DNA of 54,548 bases, taken from NCBI RefSeq assembly GCF_014203095.1, contig NZ_JACHIG010000018.1:1-54548 (forward strand). The letters are read 5' to 3'. This document shows, one piece after another, positions 44,976 through 53,536 of this stretch. The stretch is from Prosthecobacter vanneervenii. Its GTDB lineage: Bacteria > Verrucomicrobiota > Verrucomicrobiia > Verrucomicrobiales > Verrucomicrobiaceae. Both the position numbers and the translations under genes were made by a program. Numbering within the stretch: position 1 is the first letter of the stretch; the number at the start of each line of letters is the position of its first letter. Under the pieces are notes generated by a model, which saw nothing but the letters and a program-made list of their open reading frames with translations, made no database searches and was not told where the DNA came from.

Positions 44976-46202
44976 ATGAACCGGAAAATTCGTTATGGCA
45001 TGATCGGCGGCGGACGCGGCGCCTTCATCGGCGGCGTTCATCGCATCGCAGCATCTATCGACCAGCAGATCGAACTCGTCTGCGGCGCCTTTTCCTCTGA
45101 CCCCCAGCGTTCCAAGGACAGCGGCGCTGACTTTTTCCTCCCCCCTGAGCGCTGCTACGGAAACTTCGAAGAAATGATCCGCACCGAGTCCGCTCTGCCT
45201 GCAGACAAGCGCATGGACTTCGTTTCCATCGTCACCCCCAACCACCTGCACTTCCCCGCCGCCAAGGCCGCGCTGGAGGCCGGTTTCCATGTCCTCTCCG
45301 ACAAGCCCGCCACCTTCAACCTCGCTCAGGCCAAGGAACTGGCCCAGATCGTCAAGGCCACCGGCAAGCTCTACGGCGTCACCTACAACTACACAGGCTA
45401 CCCGCTCATGCGTCAGGCCCGCCAGATGATCGAGGAAGGCAAGCTCGGAGAAATCCGCAAAGTCGTCGTCGAATACCCCCAGGGCTGGCTCGCCACCATG
45501 CTGGAAAACACCGGCCAGAAGCAGGCCGCCTGGCGTGTGGACCCCGCCATCTGCGGTGCCGCCGGCTGCATGGGGGACATCGGCACCCACGCCATCAATC
45601 TCGCCGAATACGTCACCGGCCTCCACATCAAGGAGCTGGCCGCTGACCTCACCATCTTCCTGGCCAAAGAAGGCCGCCGCCTGGAGGACGACGGCAACGT
45701 CCTCCTCCGCTTCACCAATGGTGCCAAGGGCGTGCTGCACTCCAGCCAGATCAGCATCGGCTGCGAAAACAATCTCAGCCTCCGCGTTTACGGCTCCTTG
45801 GGCGGCATCGAATGGTCCCAGCTGGATCCGAATACGATGATTGTCACCTCACTCGACAAGCCAAAGCAGATCTACCGCACCGGCCTGGGCTACCTCGGCA
45901 GCGCAGCAGGCGCCGCCACCCGCACCCCCTCCGGCCATCCCGAAGGCTACTTGGAAGGCTTTGCCAACATCTACCGCAACTTCGCCAACCACGTCCGCGC
46001 CGTCATCAACGGCACACAGCCCAACCCGCTGGACATGGACTACCCCACCATCGAGGAAGGCGTGGCTGGCATGGCCTTCATCGAAGCCGTCGTCGCCTCC
46101 TCCGCCGCCAACGCTGCCTGGACCCCGCTGGACTACACCCCCACACCACGCGCCAAATACGGCGACGCCTCCCTCAACAGCGACCGCGGCGGCCTCTCCT
46201 AA
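44976..46202 (+). CDS. Gfo/Idh/MocA oxidoreductase
   Basis: 408 aa from ATG 44976; the longer frame from 44793 runs through the terminator and is rejected. Rossmann motif RYGMIGGGRGAFIGGVHRIA, variant EKP motif VLSDKPATF, and catalytic region GAAGCMGDIGTHAINLAEYVTG with the His of GTHA. Near the C terminus is HPEGYLEGFANIYRNFANHV, a segment frequent in the large group of sugar dehydrogenases that includes scyllo-inositol and related enzymes. A terminator follows at 46226. It may be controlled by the AraC regulator just upstream. Confidence 0.92.
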   Translation: MNRKIRYGMIGGGRGAFIGGVHRIAASIDQQIELVCGAFSSDPQRSKDSGADFFLPPERCYGNFEEMIRTESALPADKRMDFVSIVTPNHLHFPAAKAALEAGFHVLSDKPATFNLAQAKELAQIVKATGKLYGVTYNYTGYPLMRQARQMIEEGKLGEIRKVVVEYPQGWLATMLENTGQKQAAWRVDPAICGAAGCMGDIGTHAINLAEYVTGLHIKELAADLTIFLAKEGRRLEDDGNVLLRFTNGAKGVLHSSQISIGCENNLSLRVYGSLGGIEWSQLDPNTMIVTSLDKPKQIYRTGLGYLGSAAGAATRTPSGHPEGYLEGFANIYRNFANHVRAVINGTQPNPLDMDYPTIEEGVAGMAFIEAVVASSAANAAWTPLDYTPTPRAKYGDASLNSDRGGLS

Positions 46203-46225
46203 CTGGCACACGATCACCCACCCAC

Positions 46226-46261
46226 GGGGAGAACGGGCGCATCGCCTGTTCCCCCCTTTTT
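46226..46261 (+). terminator. Rho-independent terminator
   Basis: GGGGAGAACGGGCG (46226-46239) pairs with CGCCTGTTCCCCCC (46243-46256) with one mismatch and one wobble, then TTTTT (46257-46261). Confidence 0.85.
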
Positions 46262-46279
46262 CTGGACTTGTCCCAAAAG

Positions 46280-46837
46280 CTAGCCACCGGTCCTCCCACG
46301 CAGCAGCTTGTAAGTGTAAAAGAGCGCACGCCCCAGCAGGGTCTTCGGCGGCGAGGGCTTTCTCTTCACCGGCCGTGGCGGCACAGGCGACGTATTGATC
46401 TCATAAGTCTTCGCGCTCTCTCCGGGAAATCCACGGAAGATGCCGCTCGCATCCACATGCTCGGCAAACTCTTCAAACCCCATGTTTCCGATGGAAAGAT
46501 TGTTTTCGATCGCCTGAATTCGTGTCGGCAATGCACGAAAGACGCGGCCCGGCTCATTCAAAAAATCCATCACCAGCAGCGGCTGTTCCGAGTCTGAAAA
46601 GGTGATGCTGTCCGCCACGATAATGAACCCGTGCTGGCTGCGCACAGCCATGCTGGAGCACAGCATCTCGGGGTTCACACCTGCAAAAGCCGGATCTTCC
46701 ACAAAGCTCACATGCGCCAGAAAGCCGTCCCGACCGATGGGGCTGGAAATGAGACTGCACAAACGACTCCACGCTTGATCATCGCTGAAATCGCTGCGCA
46801 GGACAATGGGGTGCTCGGTTTCAGGAAGCTGTTTCAT
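46280..46837 (-). CDS. DUF6924-domain protein
   Basis: 185 aa. The conserved core matches the DUF6924 family: VLRSDFSDDQAWSRLC, SFVEDPAFAGVNPEML, PLLVMDFLNEPGRVFRALPTRIQAIENNLSIGNMGFEEFAEHVDASGIFRGF. The last part is a Pro/Lys-rich basic tail. Function is unknown; family members often stand alone in actinobacteria. It is the third gene of an overlapping cluster with the SUKH-3-like gene, which suggests a role linked to toxin immunity or sensing. It overlaps the preceding gene by 17 bp. Confidence 0.8.
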   Translation of the reverse strand: MKQLPETEHPIVLRSDFSDDQAWSRLCSLISSPIGRDGFLAHVSFVEDPAFAGVNPEMLCSSMAVRSQHGFIIVADSITFSDSEQPLLVMDFLNEPGRVFRALPTRIQAIENNLSIGNMGFEEFAEHVDASGIFRGFPGESAKTYEINTSPVPPRPVKRKPSPPKTLLGRALFYTYKLLRGRTGG

Positions 46838-47234
46838 CGGTGGTGGGAATGGAGGCTGACCGTTTTACTTTGATAAGATGATAAGCGGGCAAATCCACGG
46901 GATCCGGGTGTTCAGCACAGGACAGTTTCACCATGAACCTCCTCCCGCCTGCGTGCATATGCTCCTCGATGATCATGCCTTCCTTGCTGCGGTACAGTTG
47001 CGCGCCAAGGGTCACTCGGACGTTGTCACCCACCCTGCAGCGGTCACGCCGCTCTAGGTATTTAAACACAAAAAACAGCACACAGATCGGCCCCAGCAAC
47101 AGCCCCGCACTGATCCAGTTTCCGAACGCGAGGCTCACAATGCCTCCCACAATCTGAACCAGGAACAGCAGCTCAAAGCACCCCTGCGGCGCGAAGCCCG
47201 CCGGTTGCCGATGATGCGGAAGAAGCGATTTCAT
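46821..47234 (-). CDS. Small membrane protein, family unknown
   Basis: 137 aa. I do not recognise the family. Two close membrane helices (about 20-60, ELLFLVQIVGGIVSLAFG and AGLLLGPICVLFFVF) precede a basic beta-rich domain of about 70 residues (CRVGDNVRVTLGAQLYRSKEGMIIEEHMHAGGRRFMVKL). That shape could be a small SH3-like or KOW-like barrel. It overlaps both neighbours: 4 bp with the SUKH-3 gene (ATGA) and 17 bp with the DUF6924 gene. Confidence 0.65.
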   Translation of the reverse strand: MKSLLPHHRQPAGFAPQGCFELLFLVQIVGGIVSLAFGNWISAGLLLGPICVLFFVFKYLERRDRCRVGDNVRVTLGAQLYRSKEGMIIEEHMHAGGRRFMVKLSCAEHPDPVDLPAYHLIKVKRSASIPTTDETAS

Positions 47235-47929
47235 GAGATCGAATGGGCAGCATCTGCGGAAACTTTGTTATAGCACCACATTCCAGAAGCAGGGACGCCG
47301 GGCCATTCATCACTCTTTGCCGAATACCTCAGCATGATTTCCAGAGCGCGGTCAAAACTGGCGGCAAGGTAATCGATCCGGCTGTCGCCTGGATTTTCGG
47401 AGCCCATCTCGCCATCAGCAAAAAGACGACCTGCATCATCCGAGTAAATCACCAGCCCATCATCATCAAAAATGTTGCTGAACCCGATGGGGTGCAGGCT
47501 TCTTTCCAGCAGCCGCTCCAACTGGCTCTGGTGCTCTGTCAGATCCTTGTCCACCTCTCCGATCCACGCAAAACGTCCCAGCCCTGAATGCGGATAAAGG
47601 GTCAAACCACCGAACTCGCTCAGACCATCGGTGACAACAGTCGGGAAGGGATGCGCTGCCACCGCCTGCAGCGCCGCCAGCTCCTCAGGAGGCAGGCGGC
47701 GTCCTTCTCGCCATCCTGCGGCAAGCAGCCGCAGCAGCACCGGCTCGCTGAATCTCCTTCGTGCCGCATCGCTGAGCTTAGCCAGAAGCTGCAGGGCTGC
47801 TCTGGTACGCCCGGCCTGATCGACACGGAATTTCTCAAGTTCCAGCTCCCACGCTTGTGGCTGACGCTGAGCAAACCCGAGTTTGATCGAGCGGATGGCG
47901 ATGCGAAAAAGGGACACCAGCTTTTGCAT
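47231..47929 (-). CDS. SUKH-3-like (SMI1/KNR4 superfamily) immunity-type protein
   Basis: 232 aa from ATG 47929; a GTG at 47935 is in frame. A basic N terminus (about 1-50) is followed by an alpha/beta domain with the SUKH-3 pattern: FSEPVLLRLLAAGWREGRR, then GLSEFGGLTLYP, SLHPIGFSNIFDDDGLVIYSDDAGRLFADGEM and ASFDRALEIML. SUKH proteins are immunity proteins for polymorphic toxins, or bind other proteins. No toxin is adjacent. It is the first gene of a three-gene overlapping cluster and starts just after a terminator of the previous gene. Confidence 0.65.
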   Translation of the reverse strand: MQKLVSLFRIAIRSIKLGFAQRQPQAWELELEKFRVDQAGRTRAALQLLAKLSDAARRRFSEPVLLRLLAAGWREGRRLPPEELAALQAVAAHPFPTVVTDGLSEFGGLTLYPHSGLGRFAWIGEVDKDLTEHQSQLERLLERSLHPIGFSNIFDDDGLVIYSDDAGRLFADGEMGSENPGDSRIDYLAASFDRALEIMLRYSAKSDEWPGVPASGMWCYNKVSADAAHSIS

Positions 47930-47942
47930 GGTCACATCATCT

Positions 47943-47984
47943 CAAAACAAAACGGGGAGAACAAGCCTGCGCTCATTCTCCCCG
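47943..47984 (-). terminator. Rho-independent terminator, minus strand
   Basis: CGGGGAGAA (47953-47961) pairs with TTCTCCCCG (47976-47984); on the minus strand the stem is followed by TTTTGTTTT. It ends the Gfo/Idh/MocA gene at 48007 and separates it from the SUKH-3 cluster. Confidence 0.88.
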
Positions 47985-48006
47985 CTGGTATCAATCATTC
48001 TCCAGC

Positions 48007-49089
48007 TCAGATCGACACCGGCTTGCCCGTCTTGGCGGAGGCATAGATGGCGTCGATCACCTGCATCAGGCGCAGGGCCTGCTCAGGAGTGTTCAGCGGA
48101 GCAGCCTTGCCTTCAATGGCGTGGATGAAATTCGCGGCAGAGCCAATGCGGCCCATGTCCTCACAGGCAGGGACGGTGATGCTGCGGTTCACGCTGTTGC
48201 CGTTTTCCTGCACGTAAAGCTCGCAGGTGTCGATGGCGGTGTTGTCCAGTCCATCGATGCCAAAGAGGCGCTCCACCTTGCCGCCAGCTTTGGTACCCTG
48301 GAAGACCACGGAGACTTCCTCGCGCTTGATCATTTCAGCCCAGGAAACCTGCAGGCTCAGCACCTGGCCGGTCTTGAAGGTCACAAAACCATGCGCGGCG
48401 TTTTCCACATCGGTGGTGCCCCCCACACGGTCAGGAATGCCCCAGGGCCCCTTGAACTGCTTGTCGGTGATGAAATCGGAGAAAGTCTGACCCAGGACGT
48501 GGGTGGGCTCGGGATAGCCCATGAAGTACATGGCCAGATCCACCATGTGCAGGAGGTCGATGAGAGGTCCGCCACCGGAGAGGGCTTTGGTCGTGAACCA
48601 GCCGCCAAAGCCGGGGATGCCGGTGCGGCGGATCCATTTGGCCTGGGCCGAGTTGATCTTGCCCACCACGCCGTCGTTGATGTATTTCATCATCGCCTGG
48701 GATTCAGGACGCGCGCGGTTGTTGAAGTTGAAGAGCACCTTCTTTTTGGCCTTCTTTGCGGCGGCGATGATTTCCTTCACCTCCTTGGCGTTCAGCGCAG
48801 GCGGCTTCTCGGAGAAGACATGCTTGCCAGCCTTCAGGCACTGAAGGGTCAGCGGCTTGTGAAATTTGTTCGGCACGATCACGCTCACCGCCTTGATGTC
48901 GGGGCTGCCCTTGAGCATGGCCTCCACAGATTCATAGGCATGCGGGATGCCGTACTTTTCTGCAGCGCGTGCTGCTGCTCCAGGGGCGGCGTCCGCCACG
49001 GCCACGATCTCTGCGCCAGCCTGGCGGAAACCTGCCGCGTGATACTGCAACATGCCGCCTGCTCCGATGACTCCTACTTTGATGCCCAT
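48007..49089 (-). CDS. Gfo/Idh/MocA oxidoreductase
   Basis: 360 aa from ATG 49089; the frame extended to 49821 would read back through the divergent GNAT gene and is rejected. Rossmann motif KVGVIGAGGMLQYHAAGF, EKP motif VFSEKPPALNAKEV, and GGGPLIDLLHMVDLAMYFMGYPEPTHV, where the catalytic HMVD pair sits. It is cytosolic, with no signal peptide. It diverges from the GNAT gene with 192 bp between the starts. Confidence 0.93.
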   Translation of the reverse strand: MGIKVGVIGAGGMLQYHAAGFRQAGAEIVAVADAAPGAAARAAEKYGIPHAYESVEAMLKGSPDIKAVSVIVPNKFHKPLTLQCLKAGKHVFSEKPPALNAKEVKEIIAAAKKAKKKVLFNFNNRARPESQAMMKYINDGVVGKINSAQAKWIRRTGIPGFGGWFTTKALSGGGPLIDLLHMVDLAMYFMGYPEPTHVLGQTFSDFITDKQFKGPWGIPDRVGGTTDVENAAHGFVTFKTGQVLSLQVSWAEMIKREEVSVVFQGTKAGGKVERLFGIDGLDNTAIDTCELYVQENGNSVNRSITVPACEDMGRIGSAANFIHAIEGKAAPLNTPEQALRLMQVIDAIYASAKTGKPVSI

Positions 49090-49281
49090 AAAATAAAGTG
49101 ATTCGTTAAGTTGATTGGTGAATTTTCGAACGTGGTCGCGAGAATGGAGATTCCCTGCCTCAGAGTCAAGGTTTGAAAACGACGCAGGCATGCCACCCCC
49201 ACCTCCCCTCTCCTTCATTCTGATTTCGACATTCGTCATTTGGGCGCTTTCATTAAACCTGCACCTTCCGTTCTTTGCCCC

Positions 49282-49773
49282 ATGCCCGCGACTCTCCGTC
49301 CAGCCACTCAGGCCGATCTCCCGGCCATCAATGCCATTTACAATCACTACGTGGAGCACAGTACCTGCACTTACCAGACCGTGCCCAGCACTGCGCAGGA
49401 GCGGCAGGACTGGTTTGACGCCCACGGCCCGGAGCACCCCGTCATCGTTGCCGAAGAAGACGGAATCGTGGTCGGCTGGGGCTCCCTCAGCCGCTTCCAC
49501 CCGCGCCAGGCTTATTGCCACAGTGTGGAGGACTCCGTCTATCTGCACCATGAGCATCAGGGCAGAGGTGTCGGCAGTCTGATCCTCGGAGAGCTCATCG
49601 CACTCGCCAAAAAAATCGGCCACCACACCGTCCTCGGCGGCATCGATGCCGATCAGGCAGGCAGCATCGCCCTGCACGCCAAGTTCGGCTTCGTCAAAGT
49701 CTCCCACCTCAAGGAGGTCGGCCACAAGCACGGCCGCTGGCTGGATGTGCTGTGGATGCAGAAAATGCTGTAG
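49282..49773 (+). CDS. GNAT acetyltransferase (phosphinothricin/MnaT-like)
   Basis: 163 aa from ATG 49282 (MPATLRPATQADLPAINAIYNHYV); a start at 49240 adds 14 unlikely residues. The acetyl-CoA motif A is HHEHQGRGVGSLILGELI, and the GGIDADQAGSIALHAKFGF segment is typical of the PAT/MnaT subgroup that N-acetylates methionine sulfoximine, phosphinothricin and other small amines. The cytosolic role here is unknown. It precedes the DUF1501 gene by 90 bp and may be co-transcribed. Confidence 0.9.
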   Translation: MPATLRPATQADLPAINAIYNHYVEHSTCTYQTVPSTAQERQDWFDAHGPEHPVIVAEEDGIVVGWGSLSRFHPRQAYCHSVEDSVYLHHEHQGRGVGSLILGELIALAKKIGHHTVLGGIDADQAGSIALHAKFGFVKVSHLKEVGHKHGRWLDVLWMQKML

Positions 49774-49863
49774 CAGCGGGCAGCCTCGGGTTGCCAGCCA
49801 TTCCGTCTTGACCTTTCGCATGCAGTCCCGCTAGAACTGCTGCACCGCCAACGTCTAGACGCC

Positions 49864-51234
49864 ATGCTCTCGGATCCCGCAACTCTTTCCCGCCGCAGCT
49901 GGCTCTCCGCCACTTCGATGGGGCTCTCGAGTGTGGCGCTGTCCCACCTCATGGCGGACTCACGGTCGCACTTTCCGGCAAAGGCTCGTCGCGTCATCTG
50001 GCTCTTCATGCACGGAGGCCCCAGCCATGTGGATCTCTTTGATCCCAAGCCCGAACTCATCCGGCACGCCGGCAAACCATTGCCAGACAGCTACGGCGCG
50101 GTGGAGACCCGCCGAAAAGTGGCGCAGAATCCCTTGCTCGCCCCCGTTAAGCCTTTCCGCAAGCACGGCCGGAGCGGCATCGAAATCAGCGACTTCCTCC
50201 CGCACATGGCGGAGCTGGCAGATGAGATGTGCGTCATCCGCAGCTGCCATGGAGACAGCGTCAATCATCCGCAGTCCGTCTATCAGATGAACACCGGCTC
50301 CATCCAGATGGGAAAGCCCAGCATGGGCAGCTGGGTGTCGTATGGGCTCGGCTCTGAAAACCAAGACATGCCCGCCTTCGTCGTCATGCCAGACCCTGGT
50401 GGTGGCCTCAAAGGCGGCCCGCCTGCCTGGGGCAGCGGCTTCCTGCCTGCCACCTACCAGGGCACCACCATGCGCGCCGGGGGCAGCCCCATCCTCCATC
50501 TGCAGAGCCCTCAGAGCAGCGCACGCCAGCGCGCCACGCTCGACCTCATCCAGCAGATGAATGCACAGCATCTTGTCCGCCATGCCGCCGGCTCCGAACT
50601 CGACGCCCGCATCCGCAGCTACGAGCTGGCCTTCCGCATGCAGAGCGCTGCCCCGGAGGCGGTGGACATCTCTCATGAATCCGAGGCCACCCAAAAACTC
50701 TACGGCATGGATGATCCCACCACGCGCGAGTTCGGCACCCGTTGCCTGCTTGCACGTCGCATGATCGAGCGCGGCGTGCGCTTTGTGCAGCTCTACTCCG
50801 GCGATACCAATGGCTGGGACGCCCACGAAAACGTGCTCAAAAACCACACCGAATACTGCGCCCGCACCGACAAGCCCGTCGCCGGCCTCATCCGCGACCT
50901 GAAGCAACGTGGCCTGTTGGAGGACACCCTCGTCATCTGGGGCGGAGAATTTGGCCGCATGCCCATGAGCGAAAAAGGCGTCGGCCGGGATCACAACCCC
51001 TGGGGCTACACCACCGTGCTCATGGGCGCAGGCGTAAAGCACGGCCACATTCACGGCGCCACGGACGAGTTCGGCCTCCGCGCCGCCCAGGACAAAGTCC
51101 ACATCCACGACCTCCACGCCACCATCCTCCACACCCTCGGCCTGGACCACGAGCGCCTCACCTTCCGCCTCAACGGCCTCGACCAGCGCCTTACCGGCGT
51201 GGAAGGAAATGTGGTGAAGGGAATCCTTGCCTGA
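49864..51234 (+). CDS. DUF1501 protein, Tat-exported
   Basis: 456 aa. The start MLSDPATLSRRSWLSATSMGLSSVALSHLMA is a Tat signal (SRRSWLS). The body has the DUF1501 marks: RVIWLFMHGGPSHVDLFDPKPEL, ISDFLPHMAELADEMCVIRS, NHPQSVYQMNTG, IWGGEFGRMP and GRDHNPWGYTTVLMGAG. The fold is related to alkaline phosphatase and sulfatases. Its partner is nearly always a DUF1549/DUF1553 protein, as here, 7 bp downstream. The family is typical of Planctomycetes and Verrucomicrobiota; its substrate is unknown. Confidence 0.93.
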   Translation: MLSDPATLSRRSWLSATSMGLSSVALSHLMADSRSHFPAKARRVIWLFMHGGPSHVDLFDPKPELIRHAGKPLPDSYGAVETRRKVAQNPLLAPVKPFRKHGRSGIEISDFLPHMAELADEMCVIRSCHGDSVNHPQSVYQMNTGSIQMGKPSMGSWVSYGLGSENQDMPAFVVMPDPGGGLKGGPPAWGSGFLPATYQGTTMRAGGSPILHLQSPQSSARQRATLDLIQQMNAQHLVRHAAGSELDARIRSYELAFRMQSAAPEAVDISHESEATQKLYGMDDPTTREFGTRCLLARRMIERGVRFVQLYSGDTNGWDAHENVLKNHTEYCARTDKPVAGLIRDLKQRGLLEDTLVIWGGEFGRMPMSEKGVGRDHNPWGYTTVLMGAGVKHGHIHGATDEFGLRAAQDKVHIHDLHATILHTLGLDHERLTFRLNGLDQRLTGVEGNVVKGILA

Positions 51235-51241
51235 ATGACGA

Positions 51242-52981
51242 ATGAAGGCCGCACTCCGCATCATTCAGTATGTTTTGATGGCATGGCTTAGTGGCGTACA
51301 CGCCCACGCCGTCTCCATCCACGCCTCCGCCGACCCCGTCAAAGACGAGCGCCCCATCAAGCCTGCAGACAAACAGCACTGGGCTTTCAAACCGCTGCAA
51401 TCCACACCCGCCAAAACAGGCATCGACGATCTCACAGACCACACAGCACCAGCCGCAGATCCCGCCACACTCATCCGCCGCATCACCTTCACGCTCACCG
51501 GCCTGCCACCTTCTCCCGAAGAAGTCGAAGCCTTTGCGAAAGCCTGCGCTGACCACCCAGCATCCAGCATCGAGCATCTGGTGGACCGCCTGCTGGCCTC
51601 CCCGCGTTACGGCGAGCACTGGGCCCAGTGGTGGCTCGACCTCGCACGCTATGCCGACACCGACGGCTTCGAATACGATGCCGAGCGCAAACACGCCTGG
51701 CAGTATCGCGACTGGGTCATCGACGCACTGAACCGCGACTTGCCTTTCGACACCTTCGTGCAGCACCAGATCGCCGGAGATTTGATGGGAGACGAAACCG
51801 CCACCGGCTTCCTCTTCTCCTGCCCGGACATGCCGGACCTCAACAATCAGGACGAGCGCCGCCATGCACTGCTCAATGACATCACCACCACTATCGGCTC
51901 CGTGGGCCTGGGCCTCACTGTTGGCTGTGCTCAGTGCCATGACCATCCCTACGATCCCATCAGCCAGGCCGACTTCTACCGCCTGCGCGCTTTTTTCGAC
52001 AACACCGTCCTCACCAAAAACAGCAAGCCTCTAGGCCCGGCAGTTCGCATCTACACCGAAGGCATTCCCGCCAGCACCGTCTTTGTCCGTGGCGACTTCA
52101 AGCGCCCAGGCCCTGAGATCCAGCCCGCCTTTCCCCGCATCTTCGGCACCACCCCGCCCAAACCTGACCGCACCACACTCGCTCAGTGGATCGCCAGCAA
52201 GGACAACCCTCTCTTTCTCCGCGCCATGGCCAACCGCTTCTGGCAGCAGCACTTCGGCAGCCCTCTGGCCGCCATCCCTGGAGACCTCGGACACCAAGGG
52301 GAGCCCCCGTCAAATCCCGCCCTGCTCGACTGGCTGGCCACCGAGCTGCCTCGCCAAAACTGGAGTCTCAAGCGCCTGCACAAGGTCATCCTCATGTCGC
52401 AGACCTACCGGCAGAAAAGGGCGCAACCCATCCGCCTCACCGGCGAAATGCTGCGCGATGCCATGCTCAGTGTCAGCGGCCAGCTCAATCTCAAAACCGG
52501 CGGCCCAGGCGTGAAGCTGCCGCTGCCAAAAGAGATCAGCAGCACCCTCATCAAAAGCCAGGCCGAAGCCACCAAGGACACCAGTGAGCACACCCGCCGC
52601 AGCATCTACACCTTTGCCCGGCGCAATCTGCGCCATCCGCTCTTCGAGCTTTTTGACCGCCCGGATGCCCAGATGAGCTGTGCCCGGAGAAACACCTCTA
52701 CCACCGCTCCACAGGCTCTCCTGCTGCTCAATTCCGAATTCGCCCAGTGCATTGCGTCAAAGCTGGCCGCCCACCTTCAGATGGAGCATGGCTCGGATAC
52801 AACCGCCCTCATCACCGCCGCCTCGCTGCGCTGCCTCGCTCGCACTCCCACGGCGCAGGAGATCGGGGCCGGACAAAACTACCTGCAAAAGCAAACCGCC
52901 CTCACCTCCGCATTCCACGAAGCTTTGGCCGACTACTGCTTGGCCTTGCTGAACTCGAATGAGTTTGTTTATGTGGATTGA
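51242..52981 (+). CDS. DUF1549/DUF1553 protein without N-terminal cytochrome module
   Basis: 579 aa with a hydrophobic start and signal sequence (MKAALRIIQYVLMAWLSGVHAHA). DUF1549 spans about 50-260 (RRITFTLTGLPPSPEEVEAF, RYGEHWAQWWLDLARYADTDGFEYD) and ends in the haem-like VGCAQCHDHPYDPISQADFYRL, with C229, C232 and H233. DUF1553 fills about 300-560 (NPLFLRAMANRFWQQHFG, TYRQKRAQ, RRSIYTFARRNLRHPLFELFDRPD, TTAPQALLLLNS). Many relatives are about 1000 aa because of an N-terminal PSCyt1 cytochrome; this one lacks it. It is translationally close to DUF1501 (7 bp) and to the next gene (3 bp). Confidence 0.93.
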   Translation: MKAALRIIQYVLMAWLSGVHAHAVSIHASADPVKDERPIKPADKQHWAFKPLQSTPAKTGIDDLTDHTAPAADPATLIRRITFTLTGLPPSPEEVEAFAKACADHPASSIEHLVDRLLASPRYGEHWAQWWLDLARYADTDGFEYDAERKHAWQYRDWVIDALNRDLPFDTFVQHQIAGDLMGDETATGFLFSCPDMPDLNNQDERRHALLNDITTTIGSVGLGLTVGCAQCHDHPYDPISQADFYRLRAFFDNTVLTKNSKPLGPAVRIYTEGIPASTVFVRGDFKRPGPEIQPAFPRIFGTTPPKPDRTTLAQWIASKDNPLFLRAMANRFWQQHFGSPLAAIPGDLGHQGEPPSNPALLDWLATELPRQNWSLKRLHKVILMSQTYRQKRAQPIRLTGEMLRDAMLSVSGQLNLKTGGPGVKLPLPKEISSTLIKSQAEATKDTSEHTRRSIYTFARRNLRHPLFELFDRPDAQMSCARRNTSTTAPQALLLLNSEFAQCIASKLAAHLQMEHGSDTTALITAASLRCLARTPTAQEIGAGQNYLQKQTALTSAFHEALADYCLALLNSNEFVYVD

Positions 52982-52984
52982 GCC

Positions 52985-53401
52985 ATGAATCCCACTCCAC
53001 CCTCCACCTCCATTAGCGGTGCCTTCATTGCCAGGCTCGGAGCATGGCTTCAGCTCGCACAGCTCGTCGGTTTCGTCGGCACGGTGACCGGCATGAGGAA
53101 AGCTTTCAAAGCCCTCGGATCGCCAAGTCAGGGCGATACCGCCGAACTCAGCAGAGCTATCGGTGACGTCCTCGCCGCATCCTTCACAGGCATTGCTCTC
53201 TCCCTGGTGGGCATCCTCCTGATTCTCATCGCCATCACAGTATGCCGCTACCGCGCTGTATGGATGTACTGGTTCTTGTGCATCTACGGCACCCTCATCT
53301 TCTTCAGCTACTTCATGCCCTTTGGCCTGTTTTTCTTCATCTACGCCCTGCTAAAAAAAGAGGAGTTTCTGCGACCCAATCAAAGCCTGCCAGAGCTTTG
53401 A
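52985..53401 (+). CDS. Small MotA/TolQ/ExbB-like membrane protein
   Basis: 138 aa. The segment LVGFVGTVTGMRKAFKAL, then AELSRAIGDVLAASFTGIALSLVGIL, has the core pattern of the MotA/TolQ/ExbB proton-channel family. Two further helices follow (about 82-118), ending in a charged tail. It is shorter than standard family members and no MotB/TolR/ExbD partner is next to it. It follows the DUF1549/DUF1553 gene by 3 bp, so they are probably one operon. Confidence 0.7.
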   Translation: MNPTPPSTSISGAFIARLGAWLQLAQLVGFVGTVTGMRKAFKALGSPSQGDTAELSRAIGDVLAASFTGIALSLVGILLILIAITVCRYRAVWMYWFLCIYGTLIFFSYFMPFGLFFFIYALLKKEEFLRPNQSLPEL

Positions 53402-53536
53402 AATCGGCCGTTACATCTTCACAGCCAGGGATTGCCTGTGGCACTTGACGCCACATCCGCCACAAGATCAAAGACACATCACAATGCTTGAACCCCGGTT
53501 CTGCTGGTGGATTTTAGGAACCTTCGGCAAGCCATC

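Noticed and set aside
49090..49821. Extension of the Gfo/Idh/MocA gene at 48007 upstream to 49821
   Set aside because: It overlaps the divergent GNAT gene and encodes no family sequence.
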